64,000 nt of DNA from CAZPQV01 sp964588705 (GCA_964588705.1 CAZPQV010000005.1:1-64000), one strand, 5' to 3'. Shown: positions 52,189 to 61,037, counted from the stretch's first letter. The notes: generated by a model from the sequence alone, not told the origin. Numbers and translations are program-made.

Positions 52189-52623
52189 ATGCTGTCAAAA
52201 ACATGTGAATATGCCTTAAGAGCGATGATTTTTATCGCGCAGCAATCCAAGGACGGTGATATGGTGAATATTAAAGAGATTTCATCCAATATCAATTCTC
52301 CTCAACTGTTTATTGCAAAAATTCTTCAGGGATTAAGCAAAAAGGGGTTTTTGCAGTCGGCAAAAGGGCGTTACGGCGGTTTTTATATCTCTGATCAGGA
52401 AGCCGAAAAATCTTTAGCAGATATTGTGAAAGCAATTGACGGCGATAAAATGTTCAACGGTTGTGGACTGGGGCTGGCATTTTGTTCGGAAACGAATCCT
52501 TGTCCTATTCATAACGAATACAAAGAAGCACGTGATAAACTGCAGGAAATTTATGGAAAAACCACTCTTAAACAGTTTAGAAATCAAGAAGATGATGAAA
52601 AGCTGCTTCTGAGAAGAGGATAA
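52189..52623 (+). CDS. Rrf2 family transcriptional regulator with three cysteines (NsrR/IscR-like)
   Basis: A 144-residue winged-helix regulator. The N-terminal MLSKTCEYALRAMIFIAQQS and VNIKEISSNINSPQLFIAKILQGLSKKG form the Rrf2 DNA-binding domain. Three cysteines follow in NGCGLGLAFCSETNPCPIHNEYK (C-x6-C-x5-C, residues about 91-105), the position that holds a [2Fe-2S] or [4Fe-4S] cluster in NsrR, IscR and RsrR. It heads the hemerythrin/DUF2249 island, so a nitric oxide or redox sensing role is likely. The exact ligand is inferred. Confidence 0.9.
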   Translation: MLSKTCEYALRAMIFIAQQSKDGDMVNIKEISSNINSPQLFIAKILQGLSKKGFLQSAKGRYGGFYISDQEAEKSLADIVKAIDGDKMFNGCGLGLAFCSETNPCPIHNEYKEARDKLQEIYGKTTLKQFRNQEDDEKLLLRRG

Positions 52624-52634
52624 TTTTTTTAACA

Positions 52635-52662
52635 TTAAATAAGATAAAAAAGTCTGATTTTA
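52635..52662 (+). promoter_or_regulatory. Candidate Rrf2 operator, copy 2
   Basis: The second copy of the 28-bp sequence (TTAAATAAGATAAAA then AAGTCTGATTTTA), 34 bp before the start of the DUF2249-hemerythrin gene. The left half of the GAC-GTC dyad is GAT here, so the site may be weaker. Confidence 0.55.
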
Positions 52663-52696
52663 ATTAAATTCAATAACAACAAAAAATATTAAACCA

Positions 52697-54070
52697 ATGG
52701 CTACGCTAGAAACATTAGATGTTACCAAGATTGAACCGAAACTGAAACACCCAACTGTGTTCAAGCATTTTGATGCTTTGCAGCCTGGGGAAAGTTTTAT
52801 CATAGAAAACGATCACGATCCAAAACCGCTTTATTATGAACTGATTGCCGAGCGTGGCGATATTTTCAGCTGGGAATATTTGGAAAAAGGTCCGGAATGG
52901 TTCATCGTTCAGATCGAAAAAAATAAAGATTCAGAAAAAAAAGAAACCGTTGAAAGACTCGATGTCACCAAAATAGAACCGAAGTTTAAGCATCCCACCA
53001 TCTTTGAATGGTTTGATAAACTGAATCCGGGCGAAAGTTTCATCATTGAGAACGATCACGATCCAAAACCACTTTATTACGAACTGATTGCCGAGCGTGG
53101 CGATATTTTCACTTGGGAATATCTGGAGAAAGGTCCGGAATGGTATCACGTAAAAATTGCAAAAAACAATACTTCAACAAAAGAAGAAGTTATTGAAAGA
53201 CTGGACGTCACTAAAATAGAACCGAAATTCAAACATCCAACAATTTTCCAATGGTTTGATAAACTGAATCCGGGCGAAAGTTTCATCATTGAGAACGATC
53301 ACGATCCAAAACCACTTTATTACGAACTTTTAGCCGAGCGTGGTAATATTTTTACTTGGGAATATTTGGAAAAAGGTCCGGAATGGTATCATGTAAAAAT
53401 TGCTAAAAACCCAACAGAGGAGACGAAGACAAAGACAAAACCCGGAACGATTAGCGAAAAAGACATCAAAAAAGCACAGTTGCTGAAAGAGAAAGGCGTG
53501 AGTTTTGGCTGTAATGAAACCGGTTCCGATTCAAAATCAGATGATTATGACTCCTGGGATTTGAACCAACTGATCGATCATATCGAAAAAACACATCATC
53601 ATTACATTAAAGAAAACGCAGAAAACCTGAATGATTTGGCGATGAAAGTTGCCGAACATCACGGAAGCTCAAACCCTGAACTTCACCGTGTTGCCACAAG
53701 TGCACATCACTTTTTGCAGGATACTTTAGACCATATTCTGAATGAGGAACAGGTGCTTTTCCCGGTAATAAGACAGTTATTGGCAAAAAAACAGGGTGAG
53801 TCTGTTAAACTGACTTATGAAGTTGGAACGTTAGACCATCCGATTAATATTTTAATGAAAGAACACGAAATCGCAAACGAAGATTTGTATTTCCTTAGAC
53901 GGCTGACCAATAATTTTACACCGCCGTCAAATGCCTGCAACTCTTATTCTTATCTGTATCAGTATTTCCGCGATTTCGAAGCAAACTTAGTGAAACATCA
54001 TGAGCTTGAAAACAAATATCTGTTTCCAAAGGCACTGCAACTGGATAGAGAACTGGCAAAAGCCTTATAA
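52697..54070 (+). CDS. Triple-DUF2249 protein fused to RIC-type hemerythrin
   Basis: A 457-residue multidomain protein. Three nearly identical 81-residue DUF2249 units occupy residues about 7-87, 88-168 and 169-245 (each with LDVTKIEPK, GESFIIENDHDPKPLYYEL and FxWEYLEKGPEW). A linker follows, then an iron-sulfur repair (RIC/YtfE/ScdA-like) diiron domain (about 250-457) with ligands in LIDHIEKTHHHYI, HHFLQDTLDHILNEEQVLFP, MKEHEIANEDL and VKHHELENKYLFP. RIC proteins help repair Fe-S clusters after NO damage. Units 2 and 3 are identical over 79 bp of DNA, so the duplication is recent or homogenised. First structural gene of the island. Confidence 0.92.
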   Translation: MATLETLDVTKIEPKLKHPTVFKHFDALQPGESFIIENDHDPKPLYYELIAERGDIFSWEYLEKGPEWFIVQIEKNKDSEKKETVERLDVTKIEPKFKHPTIFEWFDKLNPGESFIIENDHDPKPLYYELIAERGDIFTWEYLEKGPEWYHVKIAKNNTSTKEEVIERLDVTKIEPKFKHPTIFQWFDKLNPGESFIIENDHDPKPLYYELLAERGNIFTWEYLEKGPEWYHVKIAKNPTEETKTKTKPGTISEKDIKKAQLLKEKGVSFGCNETGSDSKSDDYDSWDLNQLIDHIEKTHHHYIKENAENLNDLAMKVAEHHGSSNPELHRVATSAHHFLQDTLDHILNEEQVLFPVIRQLLAKKQGESVKLTYEVGTLDHPINILMKEHEIANEDLYFLRRLTNNFTPPSNACNSYSYLYQYFRDFEANLVKHHELENKYLFPKALQLDRELAKAL

Positions 54071-54103
54071 ACACTATAAAGCAGATTAAAAAAATCAACA
54101 AAA

Positions 54104-55390
54104 ATGAAAAGCAAAGTAGTCATCATAGGAGGTGGTTTCGCAGGTTTGCAGCTTGCGAAACACATCGATACGAAGGGTTACGAAGTGCTTTTATTAGACA
54201 GAATAAACCATCATCAGTTTCAGCCGCTGTTTTATCAGGTGGCGGCTGCACAATTGGAACCGTCGAGCATTTCGTTTCCGTTCAGAAAAATATTTCAAAA
54301 GAAAAAAGGAATCAGTATCAGAATGACGGAAGTGTATGGAGTAAACTCTGATAACCAAACAATTACGACAGATATTGGAACATTTAATTACGATCACCTT
54401 GTAATTGCCACCGGTTGCAAAACCAATTATTTCAACAACGAGAGTCTGGAGAAATCTACGCTTCCGCTTAAATCTACCTTTGATGCAATACAGGTAAGAA
54501 ACCGCATTTTGAGAAATTTTGAAAGGATGAGTTCCGGCAGAAATATCGACGAGTCATTATATAATATCGTGATTGTCGGTGCCGGACCAACAGGTGTGGA
54601 ACTTTCCGGAGCGTTTGCCGAAATGAAAAAACATATCTTGCCAAATGATTATCCGGAAATCAATACATCAAAAATCAGAATTATTTTGGTGGAAGGAAGT
54701 GGTAAAACACTCGGAAATATGAGTGAATTGGCACAAACCGCTTCATTGCAATATTTGAAGAAACTTGGCGTTGAAGTAATGCTCAATCAATTTGTGAAAG
54801 ACTTTGAAAATAATGTGCTGAAACTTTCCGGAGGTGAAGAAATTAAAACTTCAAATGTGATTTGGGCAGCAGGAGTTACAGGAAATGTTCTGGATGGAAT
54901 ACCGAAAGAACTTACCCAAAACAACCGGTATTTAGTAGATGATTTCAATAAAATTGAAGGAATTGAAAATGTTTACGCTATAGGAGATATCGCCATGATG
55001 AAGTCTGAGAATTATCCCAAAGGACATCCACAGGTAGCCAATGTAGCCATAAACCAAGCCAAGAATTTAGCCGGGAATTTCAACCGGATGCTTCGGAAAA
55101 AAGAACTGAAACCATTCATATATAAAGACCAGGGATCTATGGCAACTATCGGTAAATTCAAGGCTGCAGTCGATTTGCCGTTCTTGAGTTTCAAAGGATA
55201 TTTTGCCTGGGTTTTCTGGATGTTCCTTCACCTGATGCTGATTTTAAGTGTGAAAAACAAACTCATCATTTTCATCAATTGGGTTTGGAGTTTCTTTACC
55301 AACGACTCTTCGTTGAGACTGATTCTTAGCGACCGAATGAAAATTACGGAGCAACAGAAAGTACCAAAATTTTCAAAAGCACTAACCTAA
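54104..55390 (+). CDS. NAD(P)/FAD-dependent oxidoreductase (type-II NADH dehydrogenase-like)
   Basis: A 428-residue flavoprotein. It has an N-terminal FAD site KVVIIGGGFAGLQLAKHI (residues 4-21), an NAD(P) site IVIVGAGPTGVELSGAFAEM (about 149), the GDIAMM segment (VYAIGDIAMMKSENYPKGHP) and a hydrophobic C-terminal helix (about 365-390) typical of membrane-associated NDH-2. It probably passes electrons from NADH to quinone or to a diiron partner. It lies 33 bp after the hemerythrin gene, same strand. Confidence 0.9.
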   Translation: MKSKVVIIGGGFAGLQLAKHIDTKGYEVLLLDRINHHQFQPLFYQVAAAQLEPSSISFPFRKIFQKKKGISIRMTEVYGVNSDNQTITTDIGTFNYDHLVIATGCKTNYFNNESLEKSTLPLKSTFDAIQVRNRILRNFERMSSGRNIDESLYNIVIVGAGPTGVELSGAFAEMKKHILPNDYPEINTSKIRIILVEGSGKTLGNMSELAQTASLQYLKKLGVEVMLNQFVKDFENNVLKLSGGEEIKTSNVIWAAGVTGNVLDGIPKELTQNNRYLVDDFNKIEGIENVYAIGDIAMMKSENYPKGHPQVANVAINQAKNLAGNFNRMLRKKELKPFIYKDQGSMATIGKFKAAVDLPFLSFKGYFAWVFWMFLHLMLILSVKNKLIIFINWVWSFFTNDSSLRLILSDRMKITEQQKVPKFSKALT

Positions 55391-55400
55391 AAAATTTCAA

Positions 55401-55889
55401 ATGGAAAGAAAGCCCATAAAAAGAAACGAAAATCTTATGCCTGTCTCGCGGGAGCATCATGCAACCCTTTTGTTCTGCTGGAAGCTTCGCCAAGGCGTGA
55501 AAAAAGAAATTGAGGCAGAAAGGATGACGAAATACATCAACTGGTTCTGGAACAATCATTTAGAGCATCATTTTCAGACCGAAGAAAAGTTGTTGTTTAT
55601 TGATTTACAGGACGAAATGATTGCTCGCGGCGTAGAGGAACACAAAAAAATTCTTGCAAAAATCAATGAGATTAATGTACGCACTGCTGAAAAAAGTTAC
55701 GGCCTGTATCTTGAACTGGCAGATTTGGTGGACGACCATACGAGGTATGAAGAGCGCGAACTTTTTCCATGGCTTGAAAAGAAATTTTCAATACTGCAAC
55801 TGAAAGAAATAGGTGAAATTCTCCATGGTGAAGAGCATACCGCAGAAGAAAATTACGAAGATGAATTTTGGGCAAAAACAATACAGTAA
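55401..55889 (+). CDS. Hemerythrin domain-containing protein
   Basis: A 162-residue diiron-binding four-helix protein. Candidate ligands are REHHATLLF (about residues 19-27), NNHLEHHFQTEEKLLF (about 50-65), VEEHKKIL and VDDHTRYEERELFPWL (about 113-128). It may bind oxygen or nitric oxide, or store iron. It starts 10 bp after the oxidoreductase stop codon, so the two are probably translated together. Confidence 0.9.
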   Translation: MERKPIKRNENLMPVSREHHATLLFCWKLRQGVKKEIEAERMTKYINWFWNNHLEHHFQTEEKLLFIDLQDEMIARGVEEHKKILAKINEINVRTAEKSYGLYLELADLVDDHTRYEERELFPWLEKKFSILQLKEIGEILHGEEHTAEENYEDEFWAKTIQ

Positions 55890-55890
55890 A

Positions 55891-56727
55891 ATGGCAACAA
55901 TTACAGCAAAAACAAAAATATCGGAACTCATAAAGCACAACTCACAAAGCATTGACGCCATTGCCTCAATCGCAAAACCGTTGGAAAAGCTTAAGAATCC
56001 GATTCTTAGAAAAATTATGGCTTCGCGTGTTACCATTGCTGAAGCTGCGAAAATGGGCGGCGCCACCGTTGAAGATTTTAAGAGAGTTTTGACTCCGCTT
56101 GGATTTGAATTTGAAGGAGAAAATGGGGTAAAGGAAGAAGCCAAAAGCGAACTGAAACCAAACTGGCTGCAAAATGCTCCCAAAGAAGATATTGATTTCT
56201 ACGATGTTAGGCCGATCATTGATGATGGCGCCGATCCGTTAAAGGAAATTCTTGGCAGATTCAAAGAGGTGAAGCCTGGTAAGATTCTCTGTATCATCAA
56301 TAATTTTGTTCCGACTCCTTTAATCCATCTTTTGAAGCAGGAAAAAGCAGAGGACAGTTTTGTAGAAACCATCAGCGAGAAAGAATTTCATACCTACTTT
56401 CTGAAAAAAGTGAAAGAAGTGACTCACTCTTCGCAAACTGCGGATGACAAACTTATGATGGATAATGAGGAAACTTTCAAAGAGGTTTACGCCAAATTTT
56501 CTAAGGAACAAATTCGCAAAATTGATGTCCGCGAACTTGAAATGCCCGGACCAATGCAGGCGATTCTTGGTGAATTGGAAACGCTTCCAAACGGACACGC
56601 ACTTTACGTGGACCACAAGCGTGTACCGGTTTATTTATTAGAAGAATTGGCCGATAAAAACTATGAAATCCATATCCACAATATCGAAGAAGGAAATGTT
56701 AAGATGCTGATTTTCACGAAAATTTAA
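55891..56727 (+). CDS. DUF1858-DUF2249-DUF2249 protein
   Basis: A 278-residue protein. The N-terminal domain (about 5-65) resembles DUF1858 (TKISELIKHNSQSIDAIASI then VTIAEAAKMGGATVEDF). The first DUF2249 is at about 90-165 (FYDVRPIIDDGADPLKEIL) and the second at about 205-278 (IDVRELEMPGPMQAILGEL). The start is ATG 55891 (MATITAKTKISELIK); an upstream ATG at 55813 is inside the hemerythrin gene. It extends the DUF2249 content of the island to five domains in two proteins. Confidence 0.87.
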   Translation: MATITAKTKISELIKHNSQSIDAIASIAKPLEKLKNPILRKIMASRVTIAEAAKMGGATVEDFKRVLTPLGFEFEGENGVKEEAKSELKPNWLQNAPKEDIDFYDVRPIIDDGADPLKEILGRFKEVKPGKILCIINNFVPTPLIHLLKQEKAEDSFVETISEKEFHTYFLKKVKEVTHSSQTADDKLMMDNEETFKEVYAKFSKEQIRKIDVRELEMPGPMQAILGELETLPNGHALYVDHKRVPVYLLEELADKNYEIHIHNIEEGNVKMLIFTKI

Positions 56728-56922
56728 CTTTTTAAACGCTGCTAATTAATTTAACACAAAGGTTAATTTTTCTGTTTTCGATCGAAGTGAGCAAAGATTC
56801 GCAAGCGAATTGAAAAGTAAACCCGACAAGAATTTATTCTTAGACTTTGCTCACCTAAAATAAAACGAATTCATACAAAAACTTTTCGTCTAAGAAAAAT
56901 CTAACATCTGCAATAATCAAAA
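56728..56922. other. Intergenic spacer with nested inverted repeats
   Basis: GTGAGCAAAG (56787-56796) has its exact complement at 56845-56854, and TTCTTAGAC (56837-56845) has its complement at 56888-56896. ATTCGC-aa-GCGAAT lies inside. No gene. Together these resemble the decayed ends of a small mobile element or a regulatory hairpin between two parts of the operon. Confidence 0.5.
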
Positions 56923-58188
56923 ATGGCTGATATAAACATAGGAAAAGCTCCGGGAAACAGCGCCATTCTTCCGTTTTATGCAACGGGAGCAGTGGCATTT
57001 GTCATTCTCTGTGTCGTAATGCTGCTGACTCCGCAATCTTTTACACAACATTATTTCACTCCGCATATGCTGACCATCGTGCACATCGCGGCTTTAGGTT
57101 GGGGAACGATGATTATATTTGGAGCAGCACATCAACTGCTGCCGGTCATCTGCGAACAGGATTTATACAGCGAGAAAATGGCGTCGCTGGTTTGGTACAC
57201 GCTCGCCACCGGAATTATCCTTTTAACCTCTACTTTCTGGAACCTGAGTGTGGGTTGGCTCATGATTACAGGAGGCTCGCTGATCGTGTTTTCAGTTATA
57301 CTATATGTTATCAACGTATGGAAAACAAGCAGAATCTGTAAGAAATATTCCGTACAAAAGTTATTTATTACAAGTTCCGCTCTATGGCTTTTATTTACGG
57401 TAACTGTCGGGCTTTTATTAGCGATAAATCTTGCTTTTCCATTCTTTGATGTCAGTCACCTCGAAATTCTAAAACTCCACGCACACGCCGGAATTGCAGG
57501 ATGGTTTCTTCAGTTGATAACGGGAGTGAGCACAAAATTGGTTCCAATGTTTCTGTTGGGAAAATCAGATAAAAACCATTTGTTACTCAACGCATTTATC
57601 TTTCAAAATGCTGGCTTAATACTGTTTCTTACCGATGGATATTTCATTGAAATCACCACAAGAAGTCTTGTGTATGCAGGTTTGGTATTAATCGGAATTA
57701 TTTTTTGGCTGATGTATCTTCGTGATGCGTATAAAAACCGTTTAAGGAAACGTGTAGAACTCTTGATGAAACATTCGTTTCTGTCATTTTTAAGTCTTGT
57801 AATTTCAGTTTTGTTGATTCCTGTGGTTTATTTTTCAAATGGTTACCGCTGGACAATGCTTTACGGAAACCTGCTTTTCATGGGATGGATTACGAATATT
57901 ATTTTGGGAAAAACCTTCAAAACATTGCCATTTATTATTTGGAACGGACATTACAAGCATCTTTCCGGAAAGGTAAAAGTGCCGTTGCCAAAACATCTTT
58001 ACAGTGAAAAACTGACGGTTTGGCAATTCAGAACTTTCATTGCTGCATTTCTGGTTTTTGCTTTGGGACTAATAACGCAGGAACTTCTGATTATTAAAGG
58101 AGGGCTCGTTTTATGGTTGGCAGTAGCCCTGATTTACTGCACAAACGTATTTAAATTACTGTTACACAAAACAAAACATTTAGAATGA
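56923..58188 (+). CDS. Twelve-helix membrane protein with conserved histidines (NnrS or heme-copper oxidase subunit I-like)
   Basis: A 421-residue membrane protein with about twelve helices. Intramembrane histidines occur in TPHMLTIVHIAALGWG (His48, His54), FGAAHQLLPVI (His70) and LKLHAHAGIAGWF (His186, His188). These patterns resemble NnrS and the catalytic subunit of heme-copper oxidases, and flavobacterial homologues are often labelled cytochrome c oxidase subunit I; heme binding is inference. It overlaps the DUF59 gene by 4 bp and lies in the same island as hemerythrins, so a nitric oxide-related role is likely. Confidence 0.75.
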   Translation: MADINIGKAPGNSAILPFYATGAVAFVILCVVMLLTPQSFTQHYFTPHMLTIVHIAALGWGTMIIFGAAHQLLPVICEQDLYSEKMASLVWYTLATGIILLTSTFWNLSVGWLMITGGSLIVFSVILYVINVWKTSRICKKYSVQKLFITSSALWLLFTVTVGLLLAINLAFPFFDVSHLEILKLHAHAGIAGWFLQLITGVSTKLVPMFLLGKSDKNHLLLNAFIFQNAGLILFLTDGYFIEITTRSLVYAGLVLIGIIFWLMYLRDAYKNRLRKRVELLMKHSFLSFLSLVISVLLIPVVYFSNGYRWTMLYGNLLFMGWITNIILGKTFKTLPFIIWNGHYKHLSGKVKVPLPKHLYSEKLTVWQFRTFIAAFLVFALGLITQELLIIKGGLVLWLAVALIYCTNVFKLLLHKTKHLE

Positions 58189-58517
58189 ATTTCGATCCGA
58201 ACGACAAATATTACGAAGAAAAAAAACGTGCCGAATTTGCACTTTATGAAGTCATAGACCCTGAACTGATGGTAAATATCATCGATTTGGGATTGGTGTA
58301 CGACATTACATTTCCTCAGGAAAATCATATTGAGGTTTTAATGACACTCACGTCACCACATTGCCCGATGGGTGAAGCCATACAAACCGGAGTGCGAAAC
58401 GCATTGGAAAAAACTTTCCAAGATTATAAAGTAGGAATTACGCTGACCTTTGAACCGGCGTGGAGTTACGATTGCGTAACGCCTGAAGGTATGGCAGAAC
58501 TGGAAAATCGGTATTGA
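58185..58517 (+). CDS. Metal-sulfur cluster assembly factor (DUF59/MIP18 family)
   Basis: A 110-residue protein of the DUF59/SufT family. The core EVIDPELMVNIIDLGLVYDI (about residues 22-41), MTLTSPHCPMGEAI with a conserved cysteine (about 62-75) and the C-terminal WSYDCVTPEGMAEL are typical. Such proteins help mature Fe-S proteins. It overlaps the membrane protein gene by 4 bp. A role in this island would be rebuilding clusters damaged by nitric oxide or oxidants; that is inference. Confidence 0.92.
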   Translation: MNFDPNDKYYEEKKRAEFALYEVIDPELMVNIIDLGLVYDITFPQENHIEVLMTLTSPHCPMGEAIQTGVRNALEKTFQDYKVGITLTFEPAWSYDCVTPEGMAELENRY

Positions 58518-58530
58518 TTATCTTTGTTAA

Positions 58531-59259
58531 ATGATTCTGCAGAACATTGAAATAATCCAAAAAAGAATTCGTGAAACCTGCGCGCGTTCGGGAAGAAATC
58601 CGGATGAGGTTAAACTTTTGCTGGCTACTAAAACAGTTCCGGCAGAAAAAATTATCGAAGCATTCCAATCCGGAGAAACGCTTATTGGTGAAAATAAAGT
58701 GCAGGAACTCAAAGAGAAATATGATGGGTTGAAAGATTTTGCTCATCAGAAACATTTTATCGGCCATCTTCAGAGCAATAAGATTAAAGATATTTTGAAG
58801 TGTGATGTTGCCTGCGTGCAGTCCATCGACCGACTTTCTGTGGCTGAAAAACTTCAACAGCGGTTAGAGTTTGAAAACAAAACCATTGATATTCTCGTTC
58901 AGGTGAATACTTCGGGAGAAGAAAGTAAATTCGGTGTGAAACCTGAAAATGCCTTGGATTTGGTAAAGCAAATCTCAAAATTTGACCGTGTGAAAATCAA
59001 AGGGTTGATGACGATTGGGCTTTTCAGTGCAGAGAAAGAAAAAGTTAGATTGTGTTTTAAACTGCTTAAAGATATTCAGAATCAAATCATTACGGAAAAT
59101 ATTCCAAATGTTGAGATGGAGGAACTATCTATGGGAATGAGTGGCGATCTGGAAGTCGCGATTGAAGAAGGTTCCACCATAATTCGTGTGGGCACTGCGA
59201 TCTTCGGGGAAAGAATTTATCCCGACAGTTATTATTGGAACGAGGGCAGTAAGATTTAA
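58531..59259 (+). CDS. YggS family pyridoxal phosphate homeostasis protein
   Basis: A 242-residue PLP-binding protein of the YggS/PLPBP family, with PLP lysine in LLLATKTVPAEKI (about Lys36), GENKVQELKEKYDGL, HFIGHLQSNKIKDIL and the SMGMSGDLEVAIEEGSTIIRVG phosphate-binding end. It is a cytosolic regulator of vitamin B6 balance. It is close behind DUF59 (13 bp) but is a housekeeping gene found in many contexts. Confidence 0.95.
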   Translation: MILQNIEIIQKRIRETCARSGRNPDEVKLLLATKTVPAEKIIEAFQSGETLIGENKVQELKEKYDGLKDFAHQKHFIGHLQSNKIKDILKCDVACVQSIDRLSVAEKLQQRLEFENKTIDILVQVNTSGEESKFGVKPENALDLVKQISKFDRVKIKGLMTIGLFSAEKEKVRLCFKLLKDIQNQIITENIPNVEMEELSMGMSGDLEVAIEEGSTIIRVGTAIFGERIYPDSYYWNEGSKI

Positions 59260-59260
59260 A

Positions 59261-60976
59261 TTATCTGATTCTATAAATCGGATATCTCAAATGTGAATTT
59301 TCGTAATACTTCGAATTTCTGTAAATCCAATCGAGTTGTGCGCGGCCGTTTTCGGAAAATTTTTGGTCTTCCGAATTCTTTTTTTCAAGTTCTTCACGAA
59401 GTTTTGGGTTATTTTTTAAAAGCTCTGTGGCCGTATCTTCAAACACATAATCGGAGAAATATTCTTTCTGTCCAAGGATGGAGTCAAAGAAATTCCAGTT
59501 GAAAAATGAATCTACAGCCTCAGGTTCAAGGGTTTCCAAAAGGTATTTTACACCATTTTGTTTTGTACAAATCAGGAAGTCCCCTTGTCTGAATTTTATT
59601 TCTTGCGCACTGCTACTCACTTGAGTGTCATAATGAAGATAATGCCCTTCATAGGCTCTCGTATTGGTTTTGTAATCGGCAATTTTATAAACGTCTACAG
59701 AAATCAGGCTGTCTTTTTCTAGCGGTTTCATCTCAATTTTATTCCGTTTCAAATGCTCCAGAATTTTCCATTCCGATTTCGGAACGACATAATACTGAGG
59801 AATTACAATATCTTTCGTTGAAATATAGGTGTCGTAAAATTTTATTTTTTTGGTAAAAGGTTTACTTCTGTCGTAATACAAACGGTTTTTTCCAGATACT
59901 TCACTTGGTTTTTGTCCGGCTTCAAATCCTTTAAAATCCAAGGTTTTATATTTCGTAGAATCAATCTTCCACTGAATACTGTACGGTTTTCCAGGCTTAT
60001 ATTGCTCTAAATTTTTTTGTCTTAAAGATTTTATTTTCAGAGCGTTATCGTTTGTGTGTTTAATAAAACTCACCATGTTTTCGTAGGTTACTTTCACACG
60101 ATCGCGATAAGGTTTCAGCATATGGGTTTCCGGAACTGTTCCGATAGTATTGAATAATGAAGTGTAGCCGGTGGCATATCTCGGCGAATCCATAAACTGA
60201 TCGTAACCGTTTTCAGGAGTCGTTCCCCAAACGTTGACATATGGAATCGGATCAATTTTTTTCTTTCTTAAATCGGTAACGATCGCATCATTCATTTCAC
60301 CATGAAAATAATTTCCCAAAACCGCTCCAAGTCTTTCCTTGTTGGTATTGATATAGGTTAAAGTATATTGATAATCAGCGCCGTTGCTTACATGATTATC
60401 AATAAAAACATCAGGATTTAAATCTTGAAATATTTCCTGAAAACTCACCGCATTTCTCGAATCTGCTTTTATAAAATCACGGTTCAAATCAAAATTTCTT
60501 GCATTTCCTCTGAAACCATATTCTTCGGGACCGTTTTGGTTGGCTCTGGAATATTTCCCACGATTCAGCATTCCGCCAATATTGTAAGTCTGAACGACTG
60601 CCAAAACTACATTTTTCGGTGTTTTCAGTTTTCCTTCGGCGTAATCTCTCAACATCATCATCGAAGCATCAATTCCGTCAGGTTCTCCCGGATGAATTCC
60701 GTTATTGATGAAAACCACCGATTTATTTTTGAAATCTTCATTATTGAATTTCGAATCAGGATTATAGAAAACAACTTTGAGAGGCTCACCGCTGTCGGTC
60801 AATCCATAAGTTCTGATATGAATCGTTTGGTATTTATCATCAAGCTCATTATAAAATTTCAGCATTTCCTCATAAGTAGTGGTTTGATTTCCGTTACCTC
60901 TTTCATAAGGTGTTTTTAAATTCTGTCCGAAACCGAAGGTTGAAATCACACAGAATAAGAGAAGAAGATTTTTCAT
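59261..60976 (-). CDS. M14 family zinc carboxypeptidase, secreted
   Basis: A 571-residue exported metallopeptidase. The signal peptide MKNLLLLFCVISTFGFGQ follows ATG 60976; an upstream ATG at 61003 lengthens it by nine residues. The zinc-binding HxxE is in NNGIHPGEPDGIDAS (about residue 90), the third ligand His in VFIDNHVSNGADYQ (about 195) and the catalytic Glu in TVPETHMLKPYRDR. The C-terminal 220 residues are an unrecognised extension. It is a periplasmic peptidase by inference. Its 3' end is one base from the yggS stop codon (convergent). Confidence 0.9.
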   Translation of the reverse strand: MKNLLLLFCVISTFGFGQNLKTPYERGNGNQTTTYEEMLKFYNELDDKYQTIHIRTYGLTDSGEPLKVVFYNPDSKFNNEDFKNKSVVFINNGIHPGEPDGIDASMMMLRDYAEGKLKTPKNVVLAVVQTYNIGGMLNRGKYSRANQNGPEEYGFRGNARNFDLNRDFIKADSRNAVSFQEIFQDLNPDVFIDNHVSNGADYQYTLTYINTNKERLGAVLGNYFHGEMNDAIVTDLRKKKIDPIPYVNVWGTTPENGYDQFMDSPRYATGYTSLFNTIGTVPETHMLKPYRDRVKVTYENMVSFIKHTNDNALKIKSLRQKNLEQYKPGKPYSIQWKIDSTKYKTLDFKGFEAGQKPSEVSGKNRLYYDRSKPFTKKIKFYDTYISTKDIVIPQYYVVPKSEWKILEHLKRNKIEMKPLEKDSLISVDVYKIADYKTNTRAYEGHYLHYDTQVSSSAQEIKFRQGDFLICTKQNGVKYLLETLEPEAVDSFFNWNFFDSILGQKEYFSDYVFEDTATELLKNNPKLREELEKKNSEDQKFSENGRAQLDWIYRNSKYYENSHLRYPIYRIR

Positions 60977-60995
60977 AAATCCAAAATTAAATAAA

Positions 60996-61019
60996 AAAAC
61001 CACGCCTAAGCATGGTTTT
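60996..61019 (-). terminator. Terminator after dinB (minus strand)
   Basis: A stem AAAACCACGC with GCATGGTTTT (one G-T pair; arms 60996-61005 and 61010-61019); the minus strand then runs into seven T. It lies between dinB and the M14 gene, both reading leftwards. Confidence 0.78.
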
Positions 61020-61037
61020 ATTTATATTTAATCGCTC

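Noticed and set aside
52123..52662. The repeated 28-mer as insertion-sequence target duplication around rrf2
   Set aside because: The copies are upstream of two genes in the same orientation and overlap a promoter; the rrf2 gene is not a transposase and codon use is like its neighbours, so shared regulation is a better explanation.
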